A program made the translations under genes and the position numbers. Positions 13,251 to 27,518 of a stretch of 64,000 nucleotides of DNA are shown here, in pieces. The notes under the pieces are model-generated. The model saw nothing but the letters and a program-made list of their open reading frames with translations, was not told the origin of the DNA and did no database searches. How positions within the stretch are numbered: position 1 is the stretch's first letter; the number at the start of each line of letters is the position of its first letter. This DNA is from Dipetalonema caudispina (lineage: Eukaryota; Nematoda; Chromadorea; Rhabditida; Onchocercidae): the NCBI GenBank assembly GCA_013365325.1, contig JABVXV010000024.1, positions 411,057-475,056 of the forward strand, written 5' to 3'.

Positions 13251-14797
13251 AGACTGTCACTCTTCTTCTTCCTTCCTTTCGTATTTGCACAAATAGAAAT
13301 TTTTGAGTAATTGTCGCGAACCCAGAACAATTTGAATTATTAATTTATATTTTCTATAACCCACACAACTGGAACACAAGAATGACATCGGACCTATGGC
13401 TATGGCCACTTAAAGAACTTTGACTAAAAAAAATTCCAACTTCCCATAACCATAAAAGAATATGGTCATTAACAAAGTACCGGAAACTGCGACAACTTTC
13501 AAAACTTAATTTTTTCCAGCTGTAAATTTAGGCATTTTTAGATTTCTAAATCCATGGCAATGACAAATCATATCTTCCCCTGACTTTCAAACTGATCAAT
13601 AGACAAATGGACAAAAAAAAGAGAATAATTTCAGGTCAGTGCGCTACAATTTCTGCGTCTTTGTTATTCACTATTAAATAATCCAAAATCAGTTAATTAA
13701 TTAATATGCTGATAACAATTTGATATTCAATGTACCATTTTGATAAGTTAATCTTCAAAGCTACTTCTATCTCTGTCGGATCCGCTGAAAAAATGTGCCT
13801 TTTTTCCTTATTTAGAAAAAAATAAGTTAATCAATTAAGAAACAAATACACATTACTGGAATGTATTTTAATTTCAGTACTTGAAAAAATGATGAATATG
13901 TGTCTCATTCTCACTAAACAATTATTTGGTAGATTTTAAAATCTAAGCGATTCACGATAAGTTTGCTTTCCATAAGCTTCTGATTTGGAATACTTAAACA
14001 GATTGATTAATGGAATTACAGTCATAATTTTGCAAATACACAGAGCAATTAAATTGAATTTCGGTGGAGAAACCCTCATAATTTATGGGTTCCATTTGTG
14101 GGCCTGATCTGACTTCATAAAAAAATAATGACATTCTTTCTAAGCAGTTAATTTTCTCCATATATCGCCCATAATGAAAAGGGAAATGCAGAACTATAGC
14201 TTAGTAAAAGTTCTCAAAAACCCATAAAAACAAAAACGGAAATTCCAAAACTTGCACGAATAAGATAGATAACCCCTTTTAAGATTTAATTTTCGGAAAT
14301 CTGCCACGCTACTATCATTAGAAATATTGCCTCTTGGTAGACGGAATGTTTCTTTTTGCAGATTTCAAACACAAACAGTATGAAATTCAAGTTCGTAATT
14401 TATAATTTAAAGAAACTTCCTACAAGTTAGAACTCCAAAATAACTTTAAAGAAAGATAAAAATGTGTGAACTTACTCCATAATTCCAATTCTATGAAATT
14501 ATCGATTTGTGAAAGTGATTCTCGAAGTCGCAGAAAGTAAAGCTAATTTTGAAGAAGTAAATAAATAATACAATATAGGATGGAATGAGTCTTGTCCCTT
14601 CTCTTCTGAATTTTCCACTTTCTTTCCTTTCTTTGCGAGAATCAGCAAAATGCCGAAATAGATGCAGAAGGATGAGCAAAAGGGGACGTCCTACTCAGAG
14701 AAATAGCGTTCCAAATCGTTTAAAACGAAATATTATCACTTCCACCATCGTCACCATAACCTGCAAGAACACAGTTGTTGTCAACTGAGAGGATATC

Positions 14798-14870
14798 ATT
14801 AATACTACTACTACTATCACTACTATTTACTATTATTATTATTATTATTATTACTATTATTATTATTGCT
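14798..14870. repeat. ATT/ACT trinucleotide microsatellite
   Basis: A run of imperfect trinucleotide units (tac/tat/att) of about 70 bases. It lies upstream of a GC-richer patch with CAA/CAG-type units at 15018-15043. Confidence 0.85.
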
Positions 14871-14929
14871 GTAGCTAGACATTTACTTACTGCTGCTGTT
14901 GGCTGTTAAATCAGTGCATCCGTAATTAA

Positions 14930-15095
14930 CGACAATAATAACAATAAGAGCAATATTATCGGCAGTGACGCTTTGCGTCTGTGTTACCAGCACCACAACT
15001 GAGCAGTATCGTCGTTAACAAGCAACAGCAACAGTAACAAATATAAATTGAGCTATCAACACTCTCTCGAGGCCTGCCGCCTGAAATTTGGTAAA
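14930..15095. other. GC-richer patch with CAA/CAG units and an acceptor-like site
   Basis: Compared with its flanks this stretch is clearly richer in G and C and contains CAA/CAG triplets. On the minus strand, caaatttcag at about 15101-15092 is a good acceptor followed by GCGGCAGGCC. I find no open frame continuing from it, so a 5' UTR exon or regulatory element of the Ena/VASP gene downstream on the same strand is possible but unproven. Confidence 0.25.
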
Positions 15096-16755
15096 AACGC
15101 GAAATTATTTTTCAAAGTACACATTTCAAGGATGGATAAACGTAGCATAGATCATGTACAAACTAAATAGGAAGCAGAAAGTATTCCGTTTCTACCATAA
15201 ACAAACATATATCATCAGGATTATTCAATCTTTGCATAATAAACAATACAGAAAATATTCCTCTCCTCTAGATTCCATTCCCACTGCTTCAAATATTTCA
15301 CTGTTCTCATGACGCTAAAATATAACTAAGAAGTTCCTCCAAAGAATATATCACTTCCTGGAGTTGAACTGTCAAAATGTATGATAAACTAATAACTTGA
15401 TTACCAGCAAAATCGCTTAACTTTTCGACGTGAAATTTCTTGATAATTCCAAGTAAGCGCTGTAAACCAATCACAACCAAGCCAGTTTTGCGTGTTCTTG
15501 ATAATTCAGTTATAATTCGACCCGTGACCCCCGGCCATATGCATGAAGCACCCTCTACCTGTTACTATTCTCAGGTTAATATGACCAGTGATATGAGATT
15601 AAAGTGCTACCGGTAAATTGTTTAATGAGAATAAAGTTTCTCAAAGTACTATTACTGCTATTGCTGCGCGGAAAATGAAAGATGTATTGCCGAATCAGAT
15701 GGCTTTTCGACTTCACCGCCTCTATCGCGATTGAACTCTTCGCTGACAAATCTTATCGGAAAATAGAATAGCAAAACAATGTTATAAATGAAAACGATGA
15801 ATATCATTTTTGTTTCTTCATCCATACACCGTTATATTATACTCTGATGATCTCAAAAAGCACTTATAATCAAGGAATGAGAAAAAACTTCATCTAAACG
15901 GAAACAGACTTTCTTAGTTACTTTTCATCAATGAAAATTTGAAGCCTCTTGAAGTAATGAGACAATTACCATCCTAAAATAGAGCAATTTTTCGGATATA
16001 TATTCCCGAAATTGCATATGAATCTAAAAAAGGAAATAAAAGAAGGTAAACAATATTTGCAAAACACAGGGAAATACTTTTTTTACCCAAAAAATAAATA
16101 TTTTGAAAACTCTTAGAGATTTTAAAATAAATTGGTAGTAGTGGTATAGATGAAGATGTTGCGATACTCACGAATGAATAAGCAATTTTCAATTTCTACT
16201 TCTTTTTTTTTTTTTAATTTTGCTCTCAGCTCACAAATAGGAATCGCAACAAGTTGCGAATACAAATAAATTCCATTAGGACCACCGGAAGCAAAGAAAT
16301 GCAATTTCATGTCCCTAAATCTGTATCGCTCAAACAAACATAAATGTAATTGCTAAAACGAAGGAAATTGTATGGTATTTACAATTTAAGTATTTCATTA
16401 AATTGATTCAGACATAAGTACTGTTGAATATACAGTACTGACTTTAAGGTACATTTATGGTTCACATCTCAAGCACAAAATTTTTCGTGAGAGCGAAACA
16501 TGTAACGATCAAAGAAGCAAACATTTGGCAAACTTATTGGATCGATATGTCATATGTCAAAAAGAAACAATATTGCTATTTGGCTTAATTATGAAGCAGC
16601 GTAACTACCCTATAATTATGCATCTTTTACTTCATACAATCCCATGAACATTGTCGAAAATGAGGTCACTGGTCGAAAACCACAGTACCTATATACTAAA
16701 TAATTGATTCAGTAGGAGTCCGACAAATTATCACTGTTAACAGGAAACGAATTCC

Positions 16756-16806
16756 TTGAACAAAATAAATCTGTAAAATATGATTGAACAAAATAAATCT
16801 GTAAAA
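16756..16806. repeat. Tandem duplication of 23 bases
   Basis: Two copies of ttgaacaaaataaatctgta followed by aaa, separated by four bases (tatga in part). A recent local duplication in noncoding DNA. Confidence 0.85.
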
Positions 16807-17974
16807 AAAAATATTTCAGTCCGACAGTATGTAAAAGTCTTCTGTACCCTAAGATACAGTACAGTCCTTCTTGAATTTTATAAAAATTCTCAGTTTATAA
16901 ATCTTAATAAATCGAAACAACTCAACTATTCTATTCTTTCGGAAGAGGAATTAAGGATGAGCAAATCAAATGACGCAAAATAAAAAACTGGAAGGATGAG
17001 GGAACAGCAGAAGTTCCCATCAAACAGTAGAATTTTTCAATGTTTTTCAAAAAACTACTCTCAAAAATTTTTGCAATTCCAGCAAAAGCACAAAGAGAGA
17101 AATAAGGGGAAGAAGCACTCCAACAAATGCTCTCTTCCCAATATTGAAAAGATTTAACATCAAACATCAGCTTTCGTGACGATTGACATGATTTCTAAAA
17201 GAAATTAAACTGCAACTAATTTCACTTAGAGGTAAACCGGTTTTCAATGAATTTGATCGGTTCCTTCGTTACTTTTTTCATTAAACTGCCAGTTACATTT
17301 GCTTACCACAAAGCAATCATTCAGAACTTCGTTATGTCTTCCACACAAAAACAATCACTTTTCCTAGGAAAGTATGGCTGGCAAGAAGTTATTAAACACC
17401 TGATGAGTCAAGTTGTTTTTTAAAAAAATTTTCGAACAATCCAAAACATATAATTGCTTATTTGATATATTATCAATTGAGAAGAGAAAAGAAAAATAAA
17501 GCTACTTCGACTATCCATCTTTCATCAAGTCTAACAGTGAAACAAAGCTTCCGTTAGATCTGAATGTCAGAGAAACTTAGCTTATTAACAGAATATCGAT
17601 AGGTAAGAAGTGAGTAGGAGAAATCAGCTAAAATTTTTGAAAAATATAGAAGCTAAGAAATCTTGGGGAAAATGCTTGGTTTCCGATGAATGTCAAGAAT
17701 GATATGTTAATAAATTTTTTTTGATTGGTGAGTATGATAATTCGAAGTTGTATTTTAAAATTGAAAATAATGCTAGTATCTGAAACATTAAAAGAATACT
17801 GGGAATCAGAAGGATGAAAATGCTGTAATGATGTGCGAACAACAAAAATAATAATTATTGGGCAACATTTAGATGAATATAAAAAAAGAGAAAAAAGAGG
17901 GGAATTTTATCTTCAAAGACATATACTAAATTTGTCGTAACGAATGAAATGACGAGATAGAGGTGATAATGGTT

Positions 17975-18012
17975 GGACAGGGCGGATAGGGCGGTCGTGT
18001 AGATGGGGGGAA
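17975..18012 (+). other. G-run cluster
   Basis: Plus-strand G runs occur as GGG, six bases, GGG, thirteen bases, then six G. In DNA this AT-rich the cluster stands out and could in principle fold as a weak G-quadruplex; the long loop makes this uncertain. Confidence 0.25.
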
Positions 18013-18776
18013 ATGGAAACTGACCGCACCCCGTAATAGCATCAATCACCCCCATTTCAATGTGCTCTATTCTGTTGTTGTTCGCATGAAATACAGTTAG
18101 TGATTCCTAAAACTCGATAATTTTGAAACCTTCTTCTTTACAACAAATAACACTTCATAAAAATAATGCAAATATCCTCTTAGTCCAACTTCTTCAATCG
18201 CATAAAAACTCCAAAATAGGCAAATAAATTCTTCCACAGAATAATAAAACTTCTACAATCATATTAACCTCTACTTAATTAAGAAATAGTTGAAAGTTGT
18301 TTAATACAAACGTTTTCAGATAATGAGCAGAGAAGGAAAGGAAGAAAGATTTTTCGTGTTCGTTTTTTAATAAATTGCAAATGGATGAAGTGATTCATAG
18401 AGATGATATTTCATGCTACAATAATCTATGACTAAGGAAAACTTCACTTTTACTTAATAAATTATAATATATGAATCGAAAAAAAGAAAAGAGCAACATT
18501 CCTTACCTACGACAAAATTAGAAGAGATGGAAGATAGCTAACATGCTGTCATATTTTATAGTCTCATAAATTTACCTCATACATTCAATTATTTCTCGAT
18601 GCTGCTTTATGTCTAATGTCTAAAGTCACATCATTCCATTGAAATGAAGTAATCTAGCTTTGATGCCAGAATATTAAGAAAGGTAATCATTTATTGAATT
18701 CTACAATCAACTGAATGAAATATTATGATAAAAGATTAAAAATGGTTTAAAATTCACAAATTACAAAGAGCATCAA

Positions 18777-18796
18777 AAAAAAAAAAAAAAAAAAAG
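18777..18796. repeat. Poly-A tract
   Basis: An uninterrupted run of about 20 A. Similar but shorter homopolymers occur near 20480, 38010, 46290, 47941 and 50660. No retroposed coding sequence was recognised upstream of it. Confidence 0.85.
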
Positions 18797-20018
18797 ATAT
18801 GATCACTAGTACCTACAATTCATAATATTTATGCTAAAGTCGAAGAGCCAGGAATTTTGCTATTGGTTTGAATTTTTGAATTGATTTTAGTTAAGTTTTA
18901 TGTTATTTAGTTTAAACGTTGAAAAGTTACTAAATTCTTTTCGGAAAAAGAGAAAGAATTGAAGGAGACAACCTCCTATGTGAATTTTCTTCGCAAAATA
19001 TGTTACAATCGTTCATGCCTACAGTACTGCGGTATGCAACCGTACGAAGTATTAATAAACGACTGCTAGTGGAAAGGAGAAAAGAGAAACACTGTATGCA
19101 TCAATTTGTAATGTTCAAAAAAATTTCACAAAATAGAAGAGAAAGAGTGGTGGTGACAAAACGATGTTGTTGTTAGAAGGTTAGCATTTCAACATCACCA
19201 TGCTGCACAGAAATCTCAATCAAAAGCAATGAGAAACAACACGAAATGTTTCGATAATATGACTATTTATCTGATAGAAATGAAACATCGACCTTTATGT
19301 TATCATTCACTCTTCTTCGAAATTCAATGATAATAAAATCCTTCACTGGATAGTTTTTGTCTTTGAATTCTATTTTCTGTTTTTTTTTATCATATTCAAT
19401 TCGGATCGGTATCCTTACTGCATTCATATCTTTTACTGCGAATCAATATGTAAGCAACAAAATTGGGAACGGAAAAACACACAAAAGTATAGGCGAATAC
19501 AGTAAAGAGGAGGAAAAAAATCCCCAAATCAAACTCTTTCAATATTACTATTCTTAACTTTGTCTATCATTATCAATACCATTGGTGATGTATTCTGAAA
19601 AGATTGCACTTCTAAGCATCAAAACGTTTGTTGAACATTTTTAGAATTAAGCAAAGTGCAGTTACATATAGGATAACATTCATCTATTGTGCTAATTCAA
19701 CTGGCTATTTATGAAGTCACTCAACCGTAGCAAACCTAATTTTCATGTCTCACTATGTTTAGAAATTAGACCAATCAAGAAAAACATTGATAGTGCAAGT
19801 TATCAAAATAAAATAAAATGATTGAAACATGGAGAAATTACGGAGAATTTTATGTAACGATAGCCATAAAGACAATGAAAAATGTCGTATATCTCCTCCA
19901 ATTTAATCTATTCTTAACTGCATTTCCAGTCGAACGCCAAGCTAAACTATAAGAAGAGGAGGCGAAAGGAAACATAAACAGCATCTCTTTGAATAGGGTT
20001 AGTGAAACAGCATGAGAC

Positions 20019-20205
20019 TAAAATTATCGACGTTTGGTCCGAGTCTAGGACTGCGTAATAGAGGAGTTCGAATGTATGGGATAGATGGATGGAACCAGTT
20101 GTATGCGTAGAGTAATGACCCAAACTCATAGTGGCCATCATCTAAGCCCAGCTATCGTTATCCCTTCCGAAATCTCCATTCGTCCAGCAGGCCTCTACTA
20201 AGCCC
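20019..20205. other. GC-richer patch of unknown nature
   Basis: About 190 bases with near-balanced base composition inside DNA of much higher AT content. Neither strand gives a convincing exon. It contains gagttcgaatg, which resembles a Pol III B box, but I could not fold a tRNA around it. It could be a conserved noncoding element, an ncRNA or a decayed exon. Confidence 0.3.
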
Positions 20206-23200
20206 AATCTACGTTAGAAAATATTCTATAGAGAGAGAAAGACAGAAAAATCAACAAAACAGAGAATTATATGGACAAGAAATGCGATTCAAATTTGATA
20301 TGTAATCAACTTTGAAGTCGATATGAAATTTAATCTTTATTTCTTCACAAACTTTCATAGGATCAAAAAATATTTATATTATTCCCATGCGATCATCGTC
20401 CCTTCCCTCTCAAACTGTCTGTTTGCTTATGCCTCTCCTTCATCTTCCGCCACTTAAATCGAAAACATTATGCCAGGAAAAAAAAAAAAAAAAAACAATC
20501 GAAGAACTCCGCCCTTGCTGTCCTGGAAAGGTACACCTTGGAAAGTTCTGCAGAATAAAGTCTGATCCCAAAATCAAGAAAAATGCATTACATTCAAAGC
20601 TTTTTTGCTGTTTAAATTCAAGAGTCAAATTATTTTTTAAAAACTACTTTGACACATTAGCAATAATAACTTTTCTCTTCTCATCCCCTAAAAAACCAAG
20701 CTAAATTATACAAGCAAAAATTTATTTTAATTTCAAATAAAGAACCAATGCTGAAATAAGCGTTGTATTCTGACATATCATGTTTATGGATTTCGGAAAA
20801 GAAAGAATAATACTGTGTAGTTGTTTTTCCTAAAAATTATTGCAGGTCCTTCTTTTGATGAATACACCGAGACTGCTCGACAAATAGATCATACAATTTT
20901 CTTTACAGGATCATGTTAAAAGTCAAAAATTACAGGAAAAATGAATCTGAAAAACAAATTGTCGTATTCACACCAAGTTATAAATAAGCAGCATCAGATT
21001 TACCCACTAAAATCACCCAACACTTCAGATTTATGATCCCGAAAAAAAAATCTGCAATAATCAATGAGAGAGAACAAATTTTTGTCCCACGAAATGATTT
21101 TATCTTTCAAACAGCAAAATAATCTTTTCGAACTATTTCTGCGTGAAGGCACAGAAATTTCGGTCATTCTTTTCCTGTGCAATTCGAAAATTACACCCAG
21201 ACGAATTTTGACTGAAAACTTTACTTCAATATGGAAAAAGTTTTTAATTTAAGAACAACACTTAAAAGATAATCCTTCTTCAGAAGCACTGCAAACAAAA
21301 TATGGTTACCAATGAATTCATTCTCAAAATCTTTCTTTTTAGCCATTATGATCATTTTGAAAAAATCACAGTCGCATTCAAGGAAAACATGAAGACAAGG
21401 AAAAAAGATGTCTCTAAATATCCTCAAATTTAAGTAAAATATGAATTTCAACAGAAAGTGAGAAAAGTCAAAAACAAATTAGCGAGGAATAAATCCTATC
21501 AAGACCACTCCACTTCCCAAACTCAAAATTTTAAACCTTTACCTGTCAACCTATTCTGGCTAATAATGAGCAAAAATAAAATTGATAAATAGAAAATTCT
21601 GTTCTTTCAGAACACCAATTGCTTTAGCGGAATTCATGCATTTCGATTCCAAACTTTAACCTATAAAAGTTACCAAAAAACATGGAAAAATACAAACTGA
21701 TGAAAAAACGCAGTGAGCTATAAATTGCAAAAAAGAAAGGAAGACATAGTTACAGGTAGTGTCAACAATACCTTCATCTCTCCATCCCGTGATTTAATCT
21801 ACCCTATAATTAGGATGTCTTCAATTTCTGGAATACTCCTAATTTACAAACTACCGCTTCTACAGCATCATTACTCCTCACAACTCATCGATCCACTCAT
21901 CTAACAAACTATCAAGCATTTGTCCACAAAATCTATTTCCCAAACTTCGATACTTATAGTGATATGACGGCTAACCTTATCGATGTCTGTATATTTTCTT
22001 CCTTCTCTTACTACTTCATACTCATCTTCACTAACTAATAAACATAACTGATATCAATTCTTTGATGAGTTGTATAAAATAGATGTAACCAAAAGTTAGA
22101 ATAAATACACAAATGATGCCGATGGGTTTGGGAAATACAATACAACGGATGATTATTTTAATTTTCTGAAAATAACTTCTGCTGTGCGTTGGAAATTGGA
22201 AATATATTCAACTAATATTGGATGAAAATCCTGTCAAATAATGAATCCTTCCACAGGATAACTATAAAAAGTCCCTATTACGTACAGCTCCATCTTCAAG
22301 AAAAGAAATAAAATTTCTTACCTCCGCCTTCTTTATGCAATTATAAAGAAATAAAAAGTAATTCTAACAGAACTACCTCCATATTGATATGAACAAGGAG
22401 ATAATGTAAGCACTGAATGCAGAAAGTGAAAACAGCAGTAACATAGATGAAAGGTTGCTTGTTGCCTCATTAAAAGAATAATAGATTACAATGATGAAGA
22501 ATTCATATGACTTTACGAACGACATTTCAATTAGTTTAGTTTCACTTCAACTTATTTGGTTCTTCCTAGCCGAAGAATTTTAGTTTTATAATAAATTTAT
22601 CATCTGAGTAACTACGATGATTACAATTACTAGTAAAATTACAGGAAATCGCTATCTAAAAGCGGATTTATCAGCTGAACAAACTTATCGATTTATTAAC
22701 TTTAATGAGAGTATATTAAAAGAAGGTATATGGTGTGCTGAAGCCAATGAACATGAGATAATTATTACTTGAAAAATGAAATATCATCAAAGTAACTAAA
22801 ATTAATTGTGTACTGTAAATATCGAACCGAAAAGTTATCATAAACTGGTATCTTCTGAAGATCTCAGCGATCAGAATATTAAATTACAGTGATAAAGGCA
22901 AAGAAGCATTAAGGAGTTCAGGATCTAGCAGCTGAACAAAGAAACTAATGCAAATAAGGATTACATCAGTTTATATCCACTAATGTTCTCTTTTTTTTTA
23001 ACAGCGCTATCAATTATCAACGCCCTAACTTCTTTGCTGTTTTCCTAATTTCTAATAAAAAGGAAATAAAATCAATTAAGTAGGAAAGTTGAAACAAGCT
23101 AAATCCAGTAAGTTCATTTAACACTAAACTGATTTTGGATAACTGAATTGCTGTATAGAAAATACATTTCGGAAAAGATTCTCAGTAATCCTTTAATAGA

Positions 23201-23291
23201 AACCTGTCAAAAAAAGTAATCACTTGCAGAAAGTAGTAAGAGTTGTAGGAATAAAAGATGTACTTTCAAAGGAAGTAAAAAATGTTATAGC

Positions 23292-23328
23292 CCAATAATA
23301 CTATTAATAAGTCAATAATACTATTGAA
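23292..23328. repeat. Short tandem duplication
   Basis: The string caataatactatt occurs twice at a spacing of about 22 bases (caataatactattaataagt, then caataatactattgaaag). Noncoding. Confidence 0.7.
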
Positions 23329-25194
23329 AGTACAAGCGTAAATATTAGCACACATTTGTAAGGATACCATTCGAACTGAGCTATTAACCACACTGTTGAG
23401 TAATTAAGTTACTGATTTCCAATTGATTAAATCACTGGTTTTTCCGCTTCTTTCTATATAATCATTCGAAATATCCACAATTGGGAATAGAATACGAAGC
23501 ATGGCGATTCGAATAACTAGTAAACCGGAATTGCGTAAAAGTACATGATTACCCTGAATGATTTGGAATCCGTAACTATACAAGATATATGATTAGTGTA
23601 ATTCTAGAAATGCAAAACATTCAAACATTGGAAAGTAAAAAACCAAGCTGTTCCGATGAAAATTATTTTTCAAATTATCTACCAAATGAACACAATTCAT
23701 ATTTCATAATATGCGGGTACTCAACCCCACTCTAATGTTGACAAGGAGAAAAAAGAGTCACAACAACTGGAAAGGAATTGAATTGAGGTATGAAAATTCA
23801 GCGAGTAGAGTCGTATGGAATAAGAAATTTTGAGGGGTATTAAATTTAGCGAATAAAAACGGCACGAGCACACTCTTTAATTATCAATTTTTATAGCTCC
23901 CTTCTTTTCCAACCACACATTTTCTGATCTGCTCACCAAAATCTTTTACTCACTTTTCAGCTTTCTATAAAAACTGTTTCAACTAGATGCCGGAAAATCA
24001 ACAATTTACTACAGTAGTGCTACATAAAATTAGTAATTCACAATTCTAATAATGTTGAATAAAATTTTTACTAACAGTGAAGAACTTAATCACGTCGTTT
24101 TTACCGCGTTAACCATACAATTTCTACAAACGGTCTACCAAAAGGATAATTATAACTATGTTACATTAATTTTGGGTCCTGTATTTCAAGAATAATTATT
24201 AATTCTACATTTCTAGACATATAGCAAAATATATGTTTTATCTTAATGACCAGATAAAACATTTTTTGCTGGAAATTTTGGGAAAATCTTACAAATACAA
24301 TCTCTTAACAGGCATCTATTTTCTCGAAATTAAATGGATGATATCATATTCTAATTATAAATGAAAAATACGGGTGTGAAATAATGTCAATGTATTTATC
24401 AAAGCATATATCATACCTTATAATTTTGACATTGTCTTATACAAATGATCAGCATGAAACAAAGTGTTCCGTCTCTAAATATGATGGTGAATTTAAACGA
24501 ACCAGCTTTTAGGAAAGTTAAAATTCGTATAAACATTTCAATAATGTCCTAAAAATAAATCCTAAAACAGCGAACGTTTTCCTCCCAAAAAATATCAAAC
24601 AAAAAATTTTTAATCCCAAAGAAAATTCATCTCCTTAGAGAGGAGCTGATGAATTCAACGAAAAAACATCATAACATTACTTAGGTGATTATTCCTGATT
24701 TTACACAACATTTCTAAACAATCTACACCGAAGCAATGAAGCAATCAAACATTTGCTTTTTTTCCTTAACTAAGACAGGAAGCAACAAAATGTTATGAAT
24801 TCAAATTCTGCTCTAATGGGATGAAACAGTACCGCAAGAAGCTTTGAAATAGAGGAAGACGAGTGGAGAAGTCGGAGAGTGAGAATAAAACAGGCATACT
24901 GTTGTAATGCCTTTGGTAGGAAAGAACGAAACAATCGTTTATAAAGGTGAATGGCAATAACAATAAAATTTTCTAAAAGCCGATACAATCAATGACATTA
25001 CTTGGAGGTCAATAAACGTCGTGAACTCTTGCTTATATAAAGCAGGAAGAAGAGAGCAGAGATGGATTCTGTTCGATTGCTTTGGGTCAAAATGCAGAGA
25101 AATGAAGCAACATAATAGAACAGCCACGACCGATCACCAATACCCACTACCACTGACCACCATAACTATCATTTCAGCAGCCGCGACTCTATAC

Positions 25195-25445
25195 TTTTTG
25201 AAGGGATTGAGAAGAGAGTAATGGTGCTGAAATGGGAACGGAGAGTGAAATGTTGCTGATAGAGGTGGAAGATTCCGGAAGGACAAAAGAGAAATGAAAG
25301 GTGAGGAAGAGGAGGAAGGAAAGGGTGCAAAATACAGCCTTTAGAGAGAATGAGGTCTTTGAAGCATTGATGAATGATGGACATATGCGAAGAGAAGTTT
25401 GGAAGAGAAAAAGAAGAAGCAAAAGCCGAAATGGTCTCTTAAAAG
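25195..25445 (+). other. Purine-rich tract
   Basis: The plus strand is dominated by G and A over about 250 bases (repeated gaggaag, ggaagg and gagag units). Both strands are open for 60-77 codons here, but base skew rather than coding is the likely reason. No recognised protein. Confidence 0.4.
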
Positions 25446-27337
25446 CTTGAAGTGGGCGATGCTGTTCGAAGATTCATTTGATGAGATGCTTTTCTGAGTA
25501 ATATTTCCGAGGGAAGCTAAGAGTATTTCGTGTACTCTAATAAAGTCGTTTAGGAAATTTTAACATCAAACTGAATTACTTTTACAATTTAGGGCTCATT
25601 CTAGAGAGAATAGATGTGTACAACAATCACGGGATCAGAAGTTAAGCTTTTAAATTTTTGCAACGTTTGAAACTATAAATGACATTGAAAGGACAAAAGG
25701 TCAGTTACAGTGACCAAACGTTGATGGCCTTTGAGAACTACCAAAAATAGATCCTTTTAGTAAACGATTAATTGAAAGCCATCTGTCAGTCAATCAGCAC
25801 AGAAGATCGATGAGTCAGATCGCAACGCTGAACAAATAGTCCGTGATTAAGAAAAATCATAATAGCCCTATCGGTTTAAACCACATGAGTCATTTTAATT
25901 TCAATTTCAAAAATTTACGTAATGACTAACTAAATAATTCTCTAGTAACATTCATACGAGTACCAAAGATCATGTTTAATTGTACTTGAGGTAAAAATCA
26001 TAGTACCAATCATTATTTCATTACACATCATTTAAAAGTAGTTAACACTAACCGTTCAACGGTCCATCACCAAAGATATGCACTCTTCAGATCTATTTGA
26101 AGATCTGAATAACAGTGTATATCTCTGATCAGTAATCCAAACTGATTCCAACATCACCCAGGGAAACTACAAACTACAAGCCAAGCATCATACAATGAAC
26201 CTAAATTAATAGTAATATACAAATGAATGTCAAACGTAAAGCATTACTGTTATTTGATTTTAATCGAACGTTTCTTTACAAAATCTAAACACTTTTAAGG
26301 TTCGACTGACTTTGTGTTCAATTATTTCTACTCTTGGCCATTTGTTACTAAGTCGTACGTCAAAGTATCATTAATTTAAGTCAGAATTTATCAATCTGAT
26401 GACGATTGATAGGTCAGAAACACAAGGTTTAATGGATATTTTACTAAAAATTGTAAAAATACATATAAACAACAACAAAATCACCCTGAAAAATACGCAG
26501 TACAACCAAAAGGTAGCAGTAGTTTAAAGCAGTTTTTATTGTTTAAATAAATTTGTGATTTGTATATCTGGGAACAAGTTTTGTTCTTTTAAACAATTTT
26601 TCACCAATCTGATAAGATACTTCCCTATCAATTCTGATACGGGCACTTATGTAACAAGTAGCACTGTCCTCAGATGTTCAATAAACATAATTTTTAAAAT
26701 CACAAATCTTGGCTACAACATCAACTTCAATCATAATTTAATACTAAATAAGGCAAAAGAAAAACTAGAAAGAGCTATGAGAAATGTGTTCATCACAAAG
26801 AAGTTGTTTGTAAGATAACGAAATAAACAAATACATTACTAAGTGTTAAAAACTAAAAATGCACAAAAGATAAATCAATCAACTTCTCCACACATGAGTG
26901 ATATGATGTCGTATATTTAAATGAAGCGAACAAGCGAAGAAAATTGAAAATTTTCAAAGTAATGAAGTGAAATAGAAATGACAAAGATATGTGCATACGA
27001 AGAAGGATGCGATTCATTTTTTCAAACAAATAAAATCATAAGGCAAAGGTAAGTGAAATTTCTGATATAAATAAGTAAATTTTGACATTAACACAGGAAG
27101 ACGAAATTTAGAAGAAAAACTAAGCATTGATATGTTTACGAAACAAAAATAGTTTTTCGGAATAATATCCAAAATAACCATAAAAATTGAGCTGAAATTC
27201 GGTACTTGCATAATAAAGCAAGTGAAAACTGCTATTCCTGTAATTTAAAGGTTTGAAGAATAAAACAGAAAAAAATATTAATAATTTCAACCGTGGTTTT
27301 TCCTCACAAGTTTGAAGCTAAAAAGAATCAAAAGCAA

Positions 27338-27378
27338 AATCAGAAGCTTCTTGCAGAATCAAAAGCTTCTTGCAGAAT
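27338..27378. repeat. 19-base tandem repeat
   Basis: Two near-identical units of the form atcagaagcttcttgcaga / atcaaaagcttcttgcaga stand head to tail, 140 bases beyond the iRhom stop, so possibly inside its 3' UTR. Confidence 0.8.
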
Positions 27379-27518
27379 GATGTAAATATTACTGCAGCAA
27401 TTCAAAAAATTTCGATCAGTGAAGAAAGAAGCCATCAACAAGTAGCAATAGTGAGAATAAATTCATCGAACTTATCAAAAGTAAAACATATTATAAATTG
27501 ATGAAATCAAAAAACGAA

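Larger units (their letters stand above)
10519..27518. other. 17 kb gene-poor region
   Basis: No exon with a recognisable product and agreeing splice phases was found on either strand between the Ena/VASP 5' side and the iRhom stop. The region presumably contains the missing first exon and promoter of the Ena/VASP gene and the 3' UTR of the iRhom gene. It contains scattered simple repeats and a few patches less AT-rich than the rest (14930-15095, 15480-15600, 17975-18055, 20019-20205, 25000-25450), listed separately. Rapidly evolving or noncoding genes could be missed by this kind of reading. Confidence 0.55.

Noticed and set aside
17855..18055. 66-codon minus-strand frame over the G-run patch
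   Set aside because: Hydrophobic low-complexity reading of a base-skewed patch; no splice signals.
20060..20075. tRNA-like B box
   Set aside because: No matching A box, acceptor stem or anticodon arm could be placed around it.
20387..20704. 105-codon plus-strand frame
   Set aside because: Crosses a poly-A run and reads as Lys-rich filler; no homology or splice context.
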